Of a stretch of DNA of 64,000 bases, positions 13,111 through 26,821 are shown in pieces. The stretch is from Pyrocephalus nanus (taxonomy: Eukaryota; Chordata; Aves; Passeriformes; Tyrannidae): contig CM076270.1 of assembly GCA_038380795.1 (NCBI GenBank), forward strand, positions 20,786,001-20,850,000, read 5' to 3'. The stretch's first letter is position 1. Every line of letters starts with the position of its first letter. A program made the position numbers and the translations under genes. Under the pieces are notes generated by a model, which ran no database searches, was not told where the DNA came from, and saw only the letters and a list, made by a program, of their open reading frames with translations.

Positions 13111-16100
13111 AGAGCCCTGCACAAAGATGGCCATTGCACTGAAATCAGCTTGGGTCGTTTTGGTTCGGTTTCTTTTCACCAGTATAACAAAGAGTAGAAT
13201 TTGTTTCATCAGCCTTGATATTGAAGGTCATTTTTGCAAGTATTTGCTCAGAGACTGCGCTTCCCAGCTGTCCTCCTTGCAATTTGTTTTGCTAATGTCA
13301 TCAGAGGTTGTTGAAACTTGAATACCAGGTGGGGGCGAAAAAGAAAACAAACAAAAACACCCAACAAACAGCAAAAGCCAATTTCTTTAAAGATAATTCT
13401 CTATCAAAAGCGTTATTTGTTTGTTTTCTGGTTTCAGTGTTCTATGCAACTCATTTTAGTATTTTTGAACTCTCACAAGCATGAGCAACATAAAATCAGC
13501 AGCAGTTATTACCTGGGAGATACAGGTGGGTTGCTTTCCTAAAGCAAGTACCATTTCCCAATCCATTACTCCTTCCTATAACTCTATAAATAATTAAGAG
13601 AATATGCCTGTTTCACAGAAATAACTCTTATCAAGTGCCAGCTAGAAAAGCCTCCACAGTTTAGTGCACACCAGAGCACGTGCTACCAAGCATATTGCTT
13701 TGATTTTCTCTCTGTGTGTGGAAATGTTTGGCTCAAACATAAAAACAAAGTGGCATGCCCTAAAACTGTAACTCTTCAGTACCTCCACTTGCAAACTAGT
13801 TTTACAGCTGTAAATTACAGGGATTTAAAGGCTTTTGCACAGATGCTAATAAATTCCATTCACAAAACCATTTTTCCTCTCCTTTGCAGAACTTTCCCAT
13901 GTGCTTTCACATCATCCACCTGTTCTCATTATGGGTACCTTTGTCCTGTGATAAAGCATTCCTTCATCACAGAATAATTAAATGTCACGTTTCTCTCATT
14001 CTTCTTGATTACACAGTAAACCCCCTGTAGCAACAAATCAAATTACAGCAAATGGATTGCACACTATAAAGCCCACTTCAATATTCTGAATAATATCTGA
14101 CCACAATAAATTAAGAAATTTCCATTCTATATGAATTTGCATATGCAAGAATAAGAAATGCTATATCTGTAACAAAAAAAGTGTACCCTTTTCCTAGTTG
14201 TGTAATGTGTATGATACACAATGAGCAATAAAAATGGCTAAAAACACATTTGAAGCACTGAATGTTGTTCAGCACACTATTAGGAAAGGTTACACAAAAT
14301 AATTTGTGACTGAGGTACAACCTTAGAAACAACAAATGATTAAAACTTCCACCAGTTGAGGATGTTGGTGTAAAGCTAATATGGCTTCCTGCATGAATAA
14401 ATGGCAAGTCCTTAAAAATGATTGACAAAATGAAGCAAAACCTTTGTTTTCTAAAACAATGCCTCCTCTCTCTCTATTGTAATATTTCTGTTATGCACAG
14501 CTCAAGGTAGCAATAACCTCCATTCTCCCCTTTAGAAAATTATTACCCAGGTTTTAGCATGATCCCTTTTGACAGTCCTGTTGGGTTTAACTGGGAAAAT
14601 GACAAGTGTAGTCTGGTCTGTGGTGTGAGGCAAGGAGGGCACCATCACAGCAAAGAGCTGTCCCCAGGACCTCTGTGCTGGGAATAGCTCCCCACACACC
14701 CTTGGAAGGGTTTCTTCAGGCTATTTTTTCACACAGTGTGAGGTTTGCAGCAGTGCACAGACATTGTCCAAGTCCTCTGCAAGGGAGTTTACCCAGGAAA
14801 GATAAATGTATTTCCATGAGCAGCTTTATGGTGGGGTGCTTTAATTGTTGGATGCACTATTTCAGAGGCACAGGTACTGTTTCAGTTTCCCAAGTTCTAA
14901 GCACATAACACCCCCACAACACTCCCTGCTCCTTGTAATCAGTGGGGATACAGTGGCATAGGAGAGATCAGAAATGCAGACAGAATGTATTATTTTTTAA
15001 GTCTCATTAAGTGAGAACAAATTCTAAAAGCAAGGAAGAACAGCCTTGTCCAAAAACACAAGGAAAAAAAAGGGAAGAAATGGCTGCAGTTTCAATCACA
15101 CATTTCTAAATGTTAACAGCCTCATGTTATCTTTATATCCAGCTAAATGACGTGTCTTACACAGTAATAAGACTTATATTTTCTGGAACAGGAAATCAGT
15201 AAAACAGTTTTCTGTCAGACATTACATCTGCTAGTGCCTCAGGACACTCAGACTGACTAATGCTGCTAAGGCTGATGTGTGACAATCATAGGCAAATTGC
15301 ATTTTTTTCTGGCTGGTTTATTTTGCTTAAAATTGCGTTAAGTGCATAAATAAATAGCTTAAATGTTTTCTATCCAAGCAAATAGAGAAGTTCTCCTTTA
15401 CAAAAAAAAAAAAAAAAGAAGACTGACAGTCATGCATCTCTAACTGATGGTTGTATCTCCATGGAAGCTTGCATTTTAATTGCCACTGAGTGGTACAAGT
15501 ATGTCACTTGGCTTCATATATACATATATTTACCTATCCATCTGAAAACTGCTGAGAAATATGAGCAAAGCCTCTTTAACTAAATATAAATTTAAAAATC
15601 CTAATAAGAAATATAATTGATTTGGGAAATTATTCCTAACCCTTCAATTTTAACCATTCTTGTTACTTTAATTAGGTGTGGGTTGGGAGAGTAGATGGCT
15701 CGAGAGAGGGGTAATCAGCTATTGCTTTACCTCTAAGTCCAGGTCAAGGACTTCACAACTGGGATGCTGCATTACTGCCTCTCACTAAAATGTGACTCCC
15801 TAATCACATTTTCCAGCCTAGGTGCTTGGATTCTGAGCAATCTGAGTGATACCAGTCCTCTAGCAAGCCTGAGCGAGAAATCAGGCAACTGTTCAGCTCC
15901 CAGACCACCTTTAAGCTTAAATTAAGTGTCTGTCATCTGCTGTACTGTGGGAAACAGAGACCACAGATAACTTCAGTCTACAATCACTCTGGATCCACCA
16001 CCTTGCCTTTTGGATGAATAAGATCTCAGCCCCCACAGAAGAAGTATAAAAAAAAAAAAAAGACCAAAAAGATAAATTTAGAGACAGATTTGCAGTTAGA

Positions 16101-16259
16101 TGGAAGCTTAATGTAGTTTCAATTATCTTTTATCCTTGTTGTGAAAACATCAAACAACAAGGTACAATTTATCCAAGTATTTCAAATATTTTCATTTACA
16201 AGCAACCCGTGCATTTCATAAATACTAACATCATAATCCCTTCTTAATCTGGCAAGGGG
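13111..16259. other. Noncoding DNA, nothing recognised
   Basis: Unique sequence with A-runs at 15402-15417 and 16048-16061 and a low-complexity AAAACAAACAAAAACAC patch at about 13339-13365. No gene, RNA or transposon signature was seen. Confidence 0.55.
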
Positions 16260-16720
16260 TGGATGTTTTAATCTTTTGGTGTACTGAAAGGTAACATTAT
16301 TGGAGAGTTATTTGCCCATTCCCTGGTGATGGAGTCTGCAGCATTCAGAATTTAACTATGGAAGTGGAATTCTTGCCTTTCAGGGCTTATTTACAGATTT
16401 CGCCAGATGAATGTATAACCTGTGAACTATAATTGGGGATTTCCAGCTGTTACCAGAAAGCCTGGAATGCACCGTTTGCAAGCTTTGAACATATTTAAAA
16501 ATCACTACTTATAATCCTAAAATATTATAAAAATACCAGGGATGGAATAACAAATATTTAAAGGTGTATTAACCCTTTAGGCACTACAGTTATAGCACAT
16601 GTACATTATAGAATATACATGCAGACCCTTGGGTCTCTGTGGTGCATTTAAGCACAGGTTAATTCAAGTGCCACCTGCTCAATATTGCAATTTCCTGGTT
16701 TGACCACTGTGCAAAACTGG
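16260..16720. promoter_or_regulatory. Possible conserved noncoding element
   Basis: This stretch has even base composition, no simple repeats and dense homeobox/POU-like AT words (TTTAACTATGG, ACTATAATTGG, GTGTATTAACCC, GGTTAATTC). The look resembles vertebrate conserved noncoding elements, but that is a judgement of texture only. No alignment was possible. Confidence 0.25.
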
Positions 16721-19700
16721 CAATCCCTTTTTTTTTTTGTTCAGATTGATTAAAAATAATTTTGCGGAGCCTGGGAGAGATAGTCTTGTTCCTTTATTTA
16801 GGGATTAGCTAGAACCACTAGTTCATAGAGTAATAAAAAATTCACCCATTCCCCCATGTACTGCCTTGATTATCTGTTTCCTAAAAAACTAATTCAGAAT
16901 ATTTTCTACACTACCCATTGCAAGAGTTAATCCTCAGCAGTTGTAAAACTTAGTGCAAATTTCTCCTAGATGATTTTTTTAAAGAATACCTTAACATTTT
17001 CCTTGTTTTAAGACAAATTTTCTGTAAAAAAATCCAAATGCACGACAAAAAAAAAAAAAAGTTTAGGTCAACTGGAAAAGTGAGTTTTGAATTATGAAAC
17101 TTTTTGAGAAGAAACACACATTAGCAAATGGAAAAATGTTCTAACATTCTGGTTCATAACCAGCTCAAGCCCCACTTGACAAAAAATGCACCAGCTATGC
17201 CTTTACCATTCACCACACAAAAAACTATTGAAGGGCATATTTTTTTCTTTCAACCATGAACAAAATCCTAAATTTAAAGAGATTCAACTTCCACAGCTTT
17301 TCAAAACTGTTCTGTCTAAATGACGTCCTTGGCCAGGGAAAAGTATGTCCTCAGAATAAATAAGAGGAAAACATAAACAGCTTCAGATTAAATAAGACAT
17401 CATCATTGTTAAGAGGCAAGTCTGAATAGTTTCCATTGCATAAAATCGTGATAGCTTCATTCCAAAATCCAGCCACAGGCCTGATTATCATTTATTCTGA
17501 GACCAGACACATATGTTCCCAATGCTGGCCACTTAAGTTTGAGCCATCTAGTTTATTATTTTTTCTCATATGATTTCTAGTCAATATTTCCAAAGAGACG
17601 TAAAACAAAAGCAATTGAGAGTTCTTTTAAAAAAAATATAGACATGTGTAAGCTTCTATAAATTATTTTTTTTCCCCTCAAGTCACTAAGTACAGTAATT
17701 CAAGCTTTGGCTGTCTGCCTAAAGCTACAGTTTCCTCAAGTTTTAATTCAAACTTTCATCTATAAAATTGATTGTGCCATTAAAATAAAAGTGACATAGT
17801 TACCAACTACTCCCTATAATTAGATACTGTTAGGTGCTTCCTGTGACTTGAAAAACATTCTTCGTTTAATATACAGAGAGAGGTAGTGTTGACTAATGAG
17901 CTGCTCCATTACTAACTTTTACCAGTTAGTAGTAAGAGTTTTGTCAGAGCTGAAAACACTTTTGAATAGCCAGCTCTTTGTTTTGAGAGCTGAGCTGAAA
18001 TGCTCCAAATACAGTAAAGCTCTGGATCCCCACAATATGGATTCTTTGCTCAACTCCTATGCAGGCTAGAAGAGACAAGTTAGACATAAATGGCCATTTG
18101 TTCTCATTACTGATTCCAAGGAATATTTTGAAAGAATGCAGGAATTAATCTAGGTATCCTGGCTATGTCCCAGCTTGGATAAATACATCCTCTCTACCCT
18201 AAACACCCTTTCTTTCCCTCCATTCTGTAGTTTCATTTTAGTAAATTACTTATTTCCCCAGTAATAAAACATTCCTTAGTGCTGCTGAAGAGGAATGACT
18301 TCCATGCCCCTTACTGAGGATGGCTACAGAACAAATTCAGCTCCCCAGAGTCAGGCTGGGGGGCAGCATCCTTCCCACTTGAGTTGCTCCTCCATTAAAA
18401 TAAACACAAGAGATGGGCCAAAGGTGGGAAGAGCAAATTTGAAACAATACATGACACTTCTCGAGGTAGGGGAGTGTGGCAGTCTGGGAGGGGAAAAGAG
18501 TTCACTGCCATATAACAACATAGATTGTGTTTGTAGTTGTGGACCCTATTCTCATCAGAATTTGAATGTCTTTAACTTGGGGCTGTGGCTACAAGTTCTT
18601 TCTCAACTTCAGCTGTGTCAGCAGAAGAGGTCCCGTCACAGCTTCCCTCCACCCTCTGGCTACTGCTCCCTCAGACCTCCCAGCTAAGCTACTTGTCTGA
18701 GTGCTTGTTCCAGCCAAAGAAAATCTAATTAGCATAAACAGCTTAATAACAGGTCTTTGCTAACACTAATCCAGTCCACGTTGACTGGAACCAGTTTAGG
18801 GAAAGTGTCACAAGCAGATCAGTTGCTACATACTGGAGGACAGGGTATTCCTTCAAAGTGACAGTCACCTGGAGTCGGGTCTCTTCTTACATCTTATCTG
18901 CAGCCCAAGAAGGATCTATGTCTGCAGCAATGCCTGTCTTTAGCCAAAAACATGCAAAGCAGGATGCTCTGACATTAAACTGGAAAGATCAAATCTCTTG
19001 CCATAAAGCAGAGCTTGTGTGATTGTATTTATACTGAGATAACCAAGCCACACATAAGGACACAGAAACAATGAAACATAGGTGTGTAATATCAAAGTGC
19101 TATTTGAAGAGATCTGACTTATATCAAACAAGCCTTTCAGAAACTCCCACCACATTCTGTTGGTCAAACTGAAGATTTTCTCTGCTGCCATATCCTATTA
19201 ACACAATTAGTAAGGAGGGAAGAGAAGCGATTGCCAAAGGTGAGCAGTGAAAAAAAAAAAAAAAATCCAAGCTAAAGTCCAGTGTACAGCAGGGATGTAG
19301 TGCAAGTAGATACCCAATTTTCTCACATCTAGTCCACATTTTCAAAAAGTGACTTGTGCATCCACACCCAAACCCTAATCAGTTTTCTGGACTCTACAAA
19401 CGGAATAATCCTGGCTATGGGGTCTTAGGACAGTCACTGCTCCTGAGTGGGATTGAGAGGTGCAAGTGTTAACAGGGTGTGACAAACCAGAGAGGAAAAG
19501 AGTTGTCACTTTGCTGCTTTTCCTGGCTGGAGTGTGCCTGATATTTCCCTGCCTCTCCAGAAATTGGCAACCAACAACAGGCTTTACAGCAATTTGGAGT
19601 AGCACTTTCAGCTTGTCAAGTGGCCAGTGTCTCAAATCCACTCAAATATTCCAGAAGCTCACAGCACATGGTGTTATCACTCCAAACAAGACAGCACTCT

Positions 19701-22700
19701 AGGTTTCTCAGAATTAAGTTCATTTAGGCATCAGTTCAGGGCTGGAAACACTAAAAGCTTACCCTAGCAAAAGAAGGTTGAATACTGAAAGTGGATTGCA
19801 AATTTGGAAACAGGATTTCAAAATAAAAAGCCAAGCAGAGAACTTAAGAAGACTCACTGCTGAGTCCTTTCCCATTAAGCCTACATTTTCCTTTTCTTTC
19901 TTCAAAATAAACTCCCAAATTATTCACAAGTCTTTAACCAGCAACAGCTCTGATAATTCACATTTGCCTCTGCCTTTTCCTCATGAGCCTGGCTTTTTTT
20001 ATTTTCAGTACAAGTGAAGCATTTGGTGACTGGTGCTGGAACCAATTCAAGGCAAATCAAACATTTAGGGCATCTCTGGAAGGCAAGACAGATAAAGGGG
20101 AAAGGGGAGTTAACTTTCTAGACTATTGAAAAAAAACCCCAATTTTATGAATCCAGTATCATAGGAAATGTTCACTGGATGCACATCCTGTCTCTGGCTC
20201 AGTTTAAGCTCTCTGCAGGGACCAAACACAGCACATTAATAATACAGATGACAGAACTGGCATGTACAGTCTTTGTCTGAACTATATTCCCTACTCCCTT
20301 CCTGTCAGCTTGGAGTCTTGCAACAAGTGGTTGCTTCATCTATCACCCTCTTTTATATATACACAAGGCTAGATTCAGCAAACAAAAAAAAAAAAACCCT
20401 TCATCTATTTCTCTTAAGCATGACAGCAATATCACAGTTTAAGTAAAGATGTTTCTACTTTTCTCTTTCTGTTTTATATACTTCATCCTTGCACCAATTT
20501 TCTATTGCTTCAGTCAAAAGGAAACAACACTGATTTTTTGTCTTATTTCTCTGTATTGCTTTATCCAGAGCACCTAGGCTTTGATTTGCAGTAAGAGTGA
20601 TCATCCTAAACAGATACATAATCCAGTCTTTAAACTAGGATAGCAGTCCAGTTGCTTTATCCTTTCTTACAGAAGATATTATCCATGCTATCACAGAAAG
20701 AAAATTCTCCCATGAAACCATAAAAGCCTGAAAAGTTGCTTCCAAACTTTCTCCCCTCACTTTCCCCAAGAGCAGCTGAGAGGTTCTGCCTCTCTGGGCT
20801 GGTTGAGCACCCAACTACCCTTAATTGCAGTTAACCCTCACCACATTCCTGAGGGAAAGCAGTGGCATAATCTCTGCTGTACTAAGAGGAGGCACAAAGA
20901 GATGGATAACTTGCTCTAGACATTCACAAGAGGCAAGATTTCAGTGCTCCCTTTGCAAGACAGGACTTTTATCTCTTCCAAAACCACACAGCACAGAAGA
21001 AGGGTTACTTACTAGCTGCTCCCTCCCCATCACCCTCCTGCTTCTCCAATTTTGATGGATAGGAGGGTCAGATATTGGGCATTTTTCTGGAAAGCCTTTA
21101 TTTTGTGGGCAGGGGGAATAAATGGTTCTGTGTCACTGTAGGAGATGTTGTTACCAGTTCAGTAGATCTGCACTTACAATATTTTCCTGTAATGTGTCCC
21201 TCAACCCAGACAAAGTTTCCCAGAGCCACAAAAACCAAGAAATACAGACGAACACTTCAGCCTCTGTAGATACCTGTCACTGCCACCAGTTTCTCATTTC
21301 ACAAAGAACTAGATCAAACATACAATAACTTCATTTTGTATAAAATTTGCCAGCCTCAATACAGACTTATAAGGAAACTTATGGGTTTTCAGGCATTCTG
21401 TAGCTATGGTAACTTTCCTTAAAAAAGTAAATGTCCTGTCACAACTGAGACTGTTCATCATTGTACTGAAAAATGTTCTGTTGTGCACTTGCATTTGTAG
21501 CAGGCTAAGCACTCCCATCAATAGCTCCATAAGCAGTTTTCACACTTGTACTATCCAATTTAGGTGGAAATGTTAGTTTCATCTCAATTATGTTCTGTAA
21601 TCCTCTATTTAATCCGTCCTTTCAGGTTTTACTGTAATTTATTCTATTCAAACTCTACCTTTGCTATAAAGAATACTACTTTACAGTATGTGCATTTGCA
21701 CTGCACCGCTTTCTTATTAGATCACAGCAGATCCTTTCTAGATTATAATAATTCCTTAGCAATTTTTTTATATTTTTATAGCAAATTAAAGTAAAAAAGG
21801 TAAGAAAATTTTCCTGTGGGTACCACAGCTAAGTAAAGCAAGTTTCCTACCCATTTGTGTCCTCCACCTTTAGCAGTTCCTCCTCTCCCCCACACCCTTT
21901 CCATATCACTCCTGACTTCTTTCTCAGTTCTCAGAGAAATTTTTAGCCAGATTTGTAGCTGCTGTGTCAAACAAAAGTTACATGTGATGACGGTCCAGCT
22001 GGCTGCTGCTTTCTGGAATGGCTAGGAGGCCAGGTCATAATCATTCTGCTTCAAGGGAGTGGGGACATGCAGCAGCCTCTTCTGAGCCACCTAAATGCAC
22101 TGCTTGACACCTTTGAAACTGGTATTCCTCAATCAAATTGGTCAAAGATGTCCAGTAAGTTCCAAAGCTACTAAGAACTGAAAGATGGACAGATTGACAG
22201 CACAGCTGCAAGCATCTGACTTGAAAGCACATCACATCCCCCTGGAACCATTCAGCCATTAGCTGTCTCTAAATTCAAGACAATGAGGCAGGTTCAATGA
22301 CATTCCAATACTGTCAAAAGACACAATTTTTTAAAGTATATGGTCAATCAATGATGATTATCCAGATTACAGTAAAGGCCAGTTGATCTGGTTACTGCTC
22401 TGCCTGGGGGGTATCACTCACTTCTGTTAAAAGCACAAAGAGCTGGTGTCAAGTGGAAGCTCCACGTTCAACTGATTTTGGAGTTTAGAAAGTTGTCTCA
22501 TCTCCCACTGCTTCTTTGAGACTGTAGCCCTTTCCCACAAGCACACTTTGCCACCCCCAACTAACTGCACTGACAAACACATTCCAGTTGTCATTATAAT
22601 CCTGCTGGGGAGGAAGGGGGAGAGGCAAGATTTTTTTAAAGCAAATCCCTCTTTAAGCTTCACTTAAAAGGTTCAAAATTAGTTCTGAGTTATCTTTTCA

Positions 22701-23946
22701 CATCTCTTTTAATTTTTTTCGTCTTCTGAAAAAAAAAATTGCTTGCGATTGTCAGAGAGAAGCAAGCACTCCAAGGAAGGTGACTTGTCTGCAGAACTAA
22801 CTACCAGGAGCATCCCTAAAGCCTAAGTTACCTCTCATGTAAATAATAATGAAGAAGAGTCAACCTTATCAAATCAAGGTCGTTGTGTTAATGATGCATC
22901 CACTCCATCTGTATCTTGACAGCCACTACAATGAAGTCAGGCTGTTCAAGTAGGATATGATCTGATAGCAATCAAAAGTAGGCTCCTCCTAACCTTCCTA
23001 CACATTTACTTTGTTTCCTTTGCCAATACATATTCCAGTCACATGTACCTTAATAATGTTTTCTATAGCAGAAATTGAAGCGTGGTAGCAACGCACTGAG
23101 CAGTTTTCAGGTAAAGCAGCAATGCCACCAGGACTGAGAAGCATCAGAAAAGTCAAACAGGGCAGTGGAGCAGTGGGAAGAGGACAAAAATGAGCACGTG
23201 ACTCCTTAAAAACAACACACACAAATATAGAAAAAATATAGAATAGAAAAAAAAAATTAAAAAAAAAGAGAAATTAGCACTGATGAAACTAGAAACTTAA
23301 GAAATGATTTTTTTTTTTTCCTCACAAACAGAAAAGAGGAAGATGGAAGAAAGAGGCTGGGACACCAATAGGTCTGGTGAAGTTTCCTGGGATTTCCTTC
23401 TCTTGTAATTTCTGGATATCACTTTGAAAAAAAATTGCATTTCAAACTTTTCTTTTGTAAAACTGAGACAGAGAGTGAGGCACTCCCCAGACCAATGGGG
23501 ATGTAAACTTCTCCGAGGTAATCAGGATTTTGTTGAGGCTTGCAATGCTGCCAATATGGAAGACTTATACAAAGAGACAGCTTACACTTTCTTAATTCCC
23601 CTGCTAAGCAGAATCTTAATGCTGTTGCCATGCACAACAGAGACAGGTACCTCTGTGCTTAATCCATTGGTCTTATTCTCCCAAAAGGAATTCTCTGCTC
23701 CTTGATAGAACACTAATCTTCCATAATCTTACAAGATCAGGTTACCTGTTTATGCCCAGAAACTGTCTCTATCCTTATCCTCGCTTTCTTTCATGTTTTC
23801 TCCCTCTCTGAACAAATGCATTGTTTTGTGTCTGAGCAGGGGCTTACAATGTATTTTCTCTTTTGAGTGGTATTGACCCAAAGGCACATTGTACACACTT
23901 CACTCAAAGTCTGAGCCACGTTTAGCATCACTTAAAAAAGGATGGC
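16721..23946. other. Noncoding DNA with A-runs
   Basis: No supported gene. A-runs lie at 17047-17060, 19250-19265 and 20384-20396; T-runs lie at 16738-16748 and 23308-23319. A RUNX-like inverted pair, CTGTGG-GTA-CCACAG, sits at 21814-21828. The 130-residue open frame at 18295-18687 shows no domain and is treated as chance. Confidence 0.5.
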
Positions 23947-23992
23947 AATAAAATCTGTCACCCACGGCCAAAAAAAAAAAAAAAAAAAAAAA
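23947..23992 (+). other. AATAAA plus (A)23: possible retrocopy 3' end
   Basis: An AATAAA hexamer (23947-23952) is followed 17 bases later by a 23-base A-run (23970-23992). This is the spacing expected if a polyadenylated transcript had been reverse-transcribed and inserted. No parent gene is recognisable upstream and I could not identify a target-site duplication, so a chance hexamer beside an ordinary A-run remains possible. Confidence 0.3.
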
Positions 23993-24937
23993 GGCAAAAA
24001 TAAGACAAATGCCAAATAAAATAAAATTACGAAGAGACAGGGATCAGTACATCTCCTTATATTTATCTGGAGGGGATTTTAAAAACCACAGCAAGTTTTG
24101 CACTGAGTGAGAGGAATAGAACAGAAAATGCAAAAGAAGAGTTCCTTGTAGTGTTAATTTCCCTGTGCTTTGCACATGTTTTGAGGAAGATACAGGGCAA
24201 AATCGTTTCAAGATCACAGCATTTTGAGGCAATAATGTAGCTCATTTTGTCACCACTACAGATGGCAGGCTGTAATGAGCCCACGTTAATGACTACTATA
24301 GATATTCTATACACAGATATGTAATGGTGCGCTGCGAGATGTCAGCAATGAAAACAAATGCTGAGAGCCTTGGCCTCCTTTCAGATTCTTCTACAAGCAC
24401 AAGGCTCAGACCTGGTTTGCTCAAAGGTAGACATAAGATCAGCATGCTCAAGAGAATTCAATCCAATTTTAAAATAAAACAAAGGCTGAATAATAATTTT
24501 GCACCAAATCATCTTCTCCCAGACAAAACTGGTGAAACTTAGATTTTTCCTGAACTATCACACTCATATTCAGAAATCACCTACTTGAAAATAGAAGACA
24601 AACCTCAGTACCAAAAAGCTGAAACTCAGAAACACACCTGCCTGGATTAACTTTAAGCTGACAGAGATGCCCTGTCAACATCTCACATTTAGACTTCCCA
24701 CTCCAACCACAGCCCAGAACTGTTGCCTTACTTTCACCTGATGAGGGCTGGACTGCCACAATCACTCCTCTGCTCTTCTCCTCCAGCTCCAATCAGAACT
24801 GAATTCCAGTTTGAGCACAAAAGGCTCCTTGATGCCTAAGGGAGGGGTGAAGATCTCAGGTGAAGCTGGTCAGGATAATTAAGGCTTATTGGTGCACTCA
24901 GGGCCCTGATATATGAAAAGCCTGTGAAGAGTTGGGG

Positions 24938-25002
24938 AAAACAAACAAACAAACAAACAAACAAACAAACCAAACAAACAAACAAAACAAAACAAAAAAA
25001 AA
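24938..25002. repeat. (AAAC)n microsatellite
   Basis: A tandem AAAC array, interrupted once by a C, grades into AAAACAAAAC and a 9-base A-run. The minus-strand translations of it (repeated FVCLFVCL) are artefacts. Confidence 0.95.
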
Positions 25003-26255
25003 GGCACCAAACCAACCAAGCAAACAACAAACTGATAGATATGACTTATAGTCCAGGAAAGATAGAAAACTGCAGACAGACACCAGGAATTTACTCTTCC
25101 TTTTGGAAAAATCATTTCCACCAACAGTCAGGTGAGACATGTTATCAAAATGCCTCCGACTCAGCAAGAGTCAGGCAACCTGATACATCCAAAGGATGTG
25201 CAACTGCTCATTTCCATGCAAAGCTGAAGTTATATTTTCAGCCCATAGGTCATATCAAAGCAGACATTATTCCTGAAGTAGGACATGTGTGAAGGCCATC
25301 CCATGTTGGCTAGATATAGCATCTCTAAGAGATCTATCACATAAAATATGAAATGAAATTTTGGTTGACAGCAACGTTTTGTGGAATGGAGGTAGTTCTG
25401 AAGGACAAGAGTTTGCCACATGAAGAACTGGCATTTGGGATTAGTAAATGAAGAGAGATCATTTGAATAAACTACCAGATGGGAAACACACTTGTCATGA
25501 AGGTTCCCCTTAACTGGCTCCAGCTTGAGGCTAATCTGAAAAAATGGGTTTGGACACAGCAGCAACCTAAACAACAAGAATCAATAGCAGTGAGTCAGAT
25601 AACGGCCCAGGAAACAGCTAAATTAATGTGATGCAGGATTATGAGGGTGACTGATGTCATAAAATTATAATGGAGAAATTATTGACCTTGTATAATTTCT
25701 GCCTGAAGTGGTCATAAAATTCTAATCATTTGTCACAGTCTCAGGAGGAAAATTAAAACAACATGAGAATACTACCTGTCTGAGAAGATTGGTGCCACTA
25801 TGAAAATACATTGTTTTAGTGTTAAAGACATCTTCTACCACTCACTGTAAATAGTTTTATAGAATCGTGTTATCCTTTATTGAGATACCGACTAGGAATG
25901 ATCCTCATTTCCAGTTTCCTTTCACTGATGTCAACCTTTTAATGTTAATGGAAATAGTTCTAATTCACTGCTTAACCAGCAGAAAATATGATGCATTAAC
26001 TTTCCAGGAATGATATCTAAACATTTCCAGAATGGGCAACGAGGCAAGTTGTTTCCATCATTCCATGAGCAAATAATCAATGATTTATGTTCTTCTTCCA
26101 TCTGCCACAATTTACTCCCAAAGGATATAAGACTAACAGACAAACTCCTTACACAGTACCTGAAATCCTCTTGGGGGAACCACTTTTTTCAGTTCTAGCA
26201 GCACATCACTGTGTTTCAAAGAGTACATTGTTCATAAAGCACTCTTTTCTTGCTG

Positions 26256-26281
26256 AAAAAAAAAAAAAAAAAAAAAAAAAA
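26256..26281. repeat. (A)26 homopolymer
   Basis: A 26-base A-run is flanked on both sides by GCTG. A CATAAA hexamer lies about 20 bases upstream, weakly suggesting a retroposed tail. Confidence 0.9.
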
Positions 26282-26748
26282 GCTGAAGGGCCTTAAGTCC
26301 CAACTTCTGCCTGAAATATTCCCCAAAATATTTATAGTCCCTCTTGAATAATAGGTTTTCTATAAGAGGCCCATGTTATACACAAAAAACCCTACACTAA
26401 TTGGTTTTTATTATCTTAATAATCTTAACATTTCCTCATCTAATAATGGTTAATTTAATGTACTCCTGTAATGCACTCCTAAATTACTAGTTTATAAAAC
26501 AAACAAGCAAAAAGAAACAGTGCTGATTTCAGGTTCCTACACATTGTATTAATTATCTGAAAATGTCTCCAAAACTTCCTAGAGCAGATTTTCACAACCT
26601 CCTTATTATCCCTGTACAGACATTTTAAACTTAGTGTAGCTACTCTGAGTTCAGCATCCTTGCAATTTACACAAACCTTGTAGCTGATATTTGTAAGCAC
26701 AGAAAATCTGGACATGAAAAGAAATATTAGATGGCCTCCTGCTTTTAG

Positions 26749-26821
26749 TTTAGAGATCTTCCACTTCAATAGATATACTGAGAAAGACATGCACACCCCC
26801 CATCCACTGAATCCAGGCAAA
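26749..26821 (+). other. Possible spliced exon, unidentified
   Basis: Acceptor GGCCTCCTGCTTTTAG and donor AAA|GTAAGTAAG bound 73 nt. A frame of 24 codons is open (starting LEIFHFNRYTEKD). It begins one base into the exon and ends in phase 0. Its entry phase matches the exit phase of the candidate exon at 12811-12896. The protein is not recognised, and chance is a serious alternative. Confidence 0.12.

Larger units (their letters stand above)
23993..26748. other. Noncoding DNA with simple repeats
   Basis: The stretch contains the (AAAC)n tract at 24938-25002 and a 26-base A-run at 26256-26281. Open frames over these are homopolymer artefacts. Nothing else was recognised. Confidence 0.55.

Noticed and set aside
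22270..22330. ATGAGGCAGGTTCAATGACATTCC resembles a gapped MIR core on the minus strand.
   Set aside because: Too short and needs a 6-base gap; not distinguishable from chance without a profile search.
24836..25292. Frames rich in FVCLFVCL (minus) and QTNKQTNK (plus), one looking like a membrane protein.
   Set aside because: They are direct translations of the (AAAC)n microsatellite.
25855..25925. TAGAATCGTGTTATCC and a CAGTTTCC block recall CR1 or MIR ends.
   Set aside because: Neither shows the next expected block of its family.
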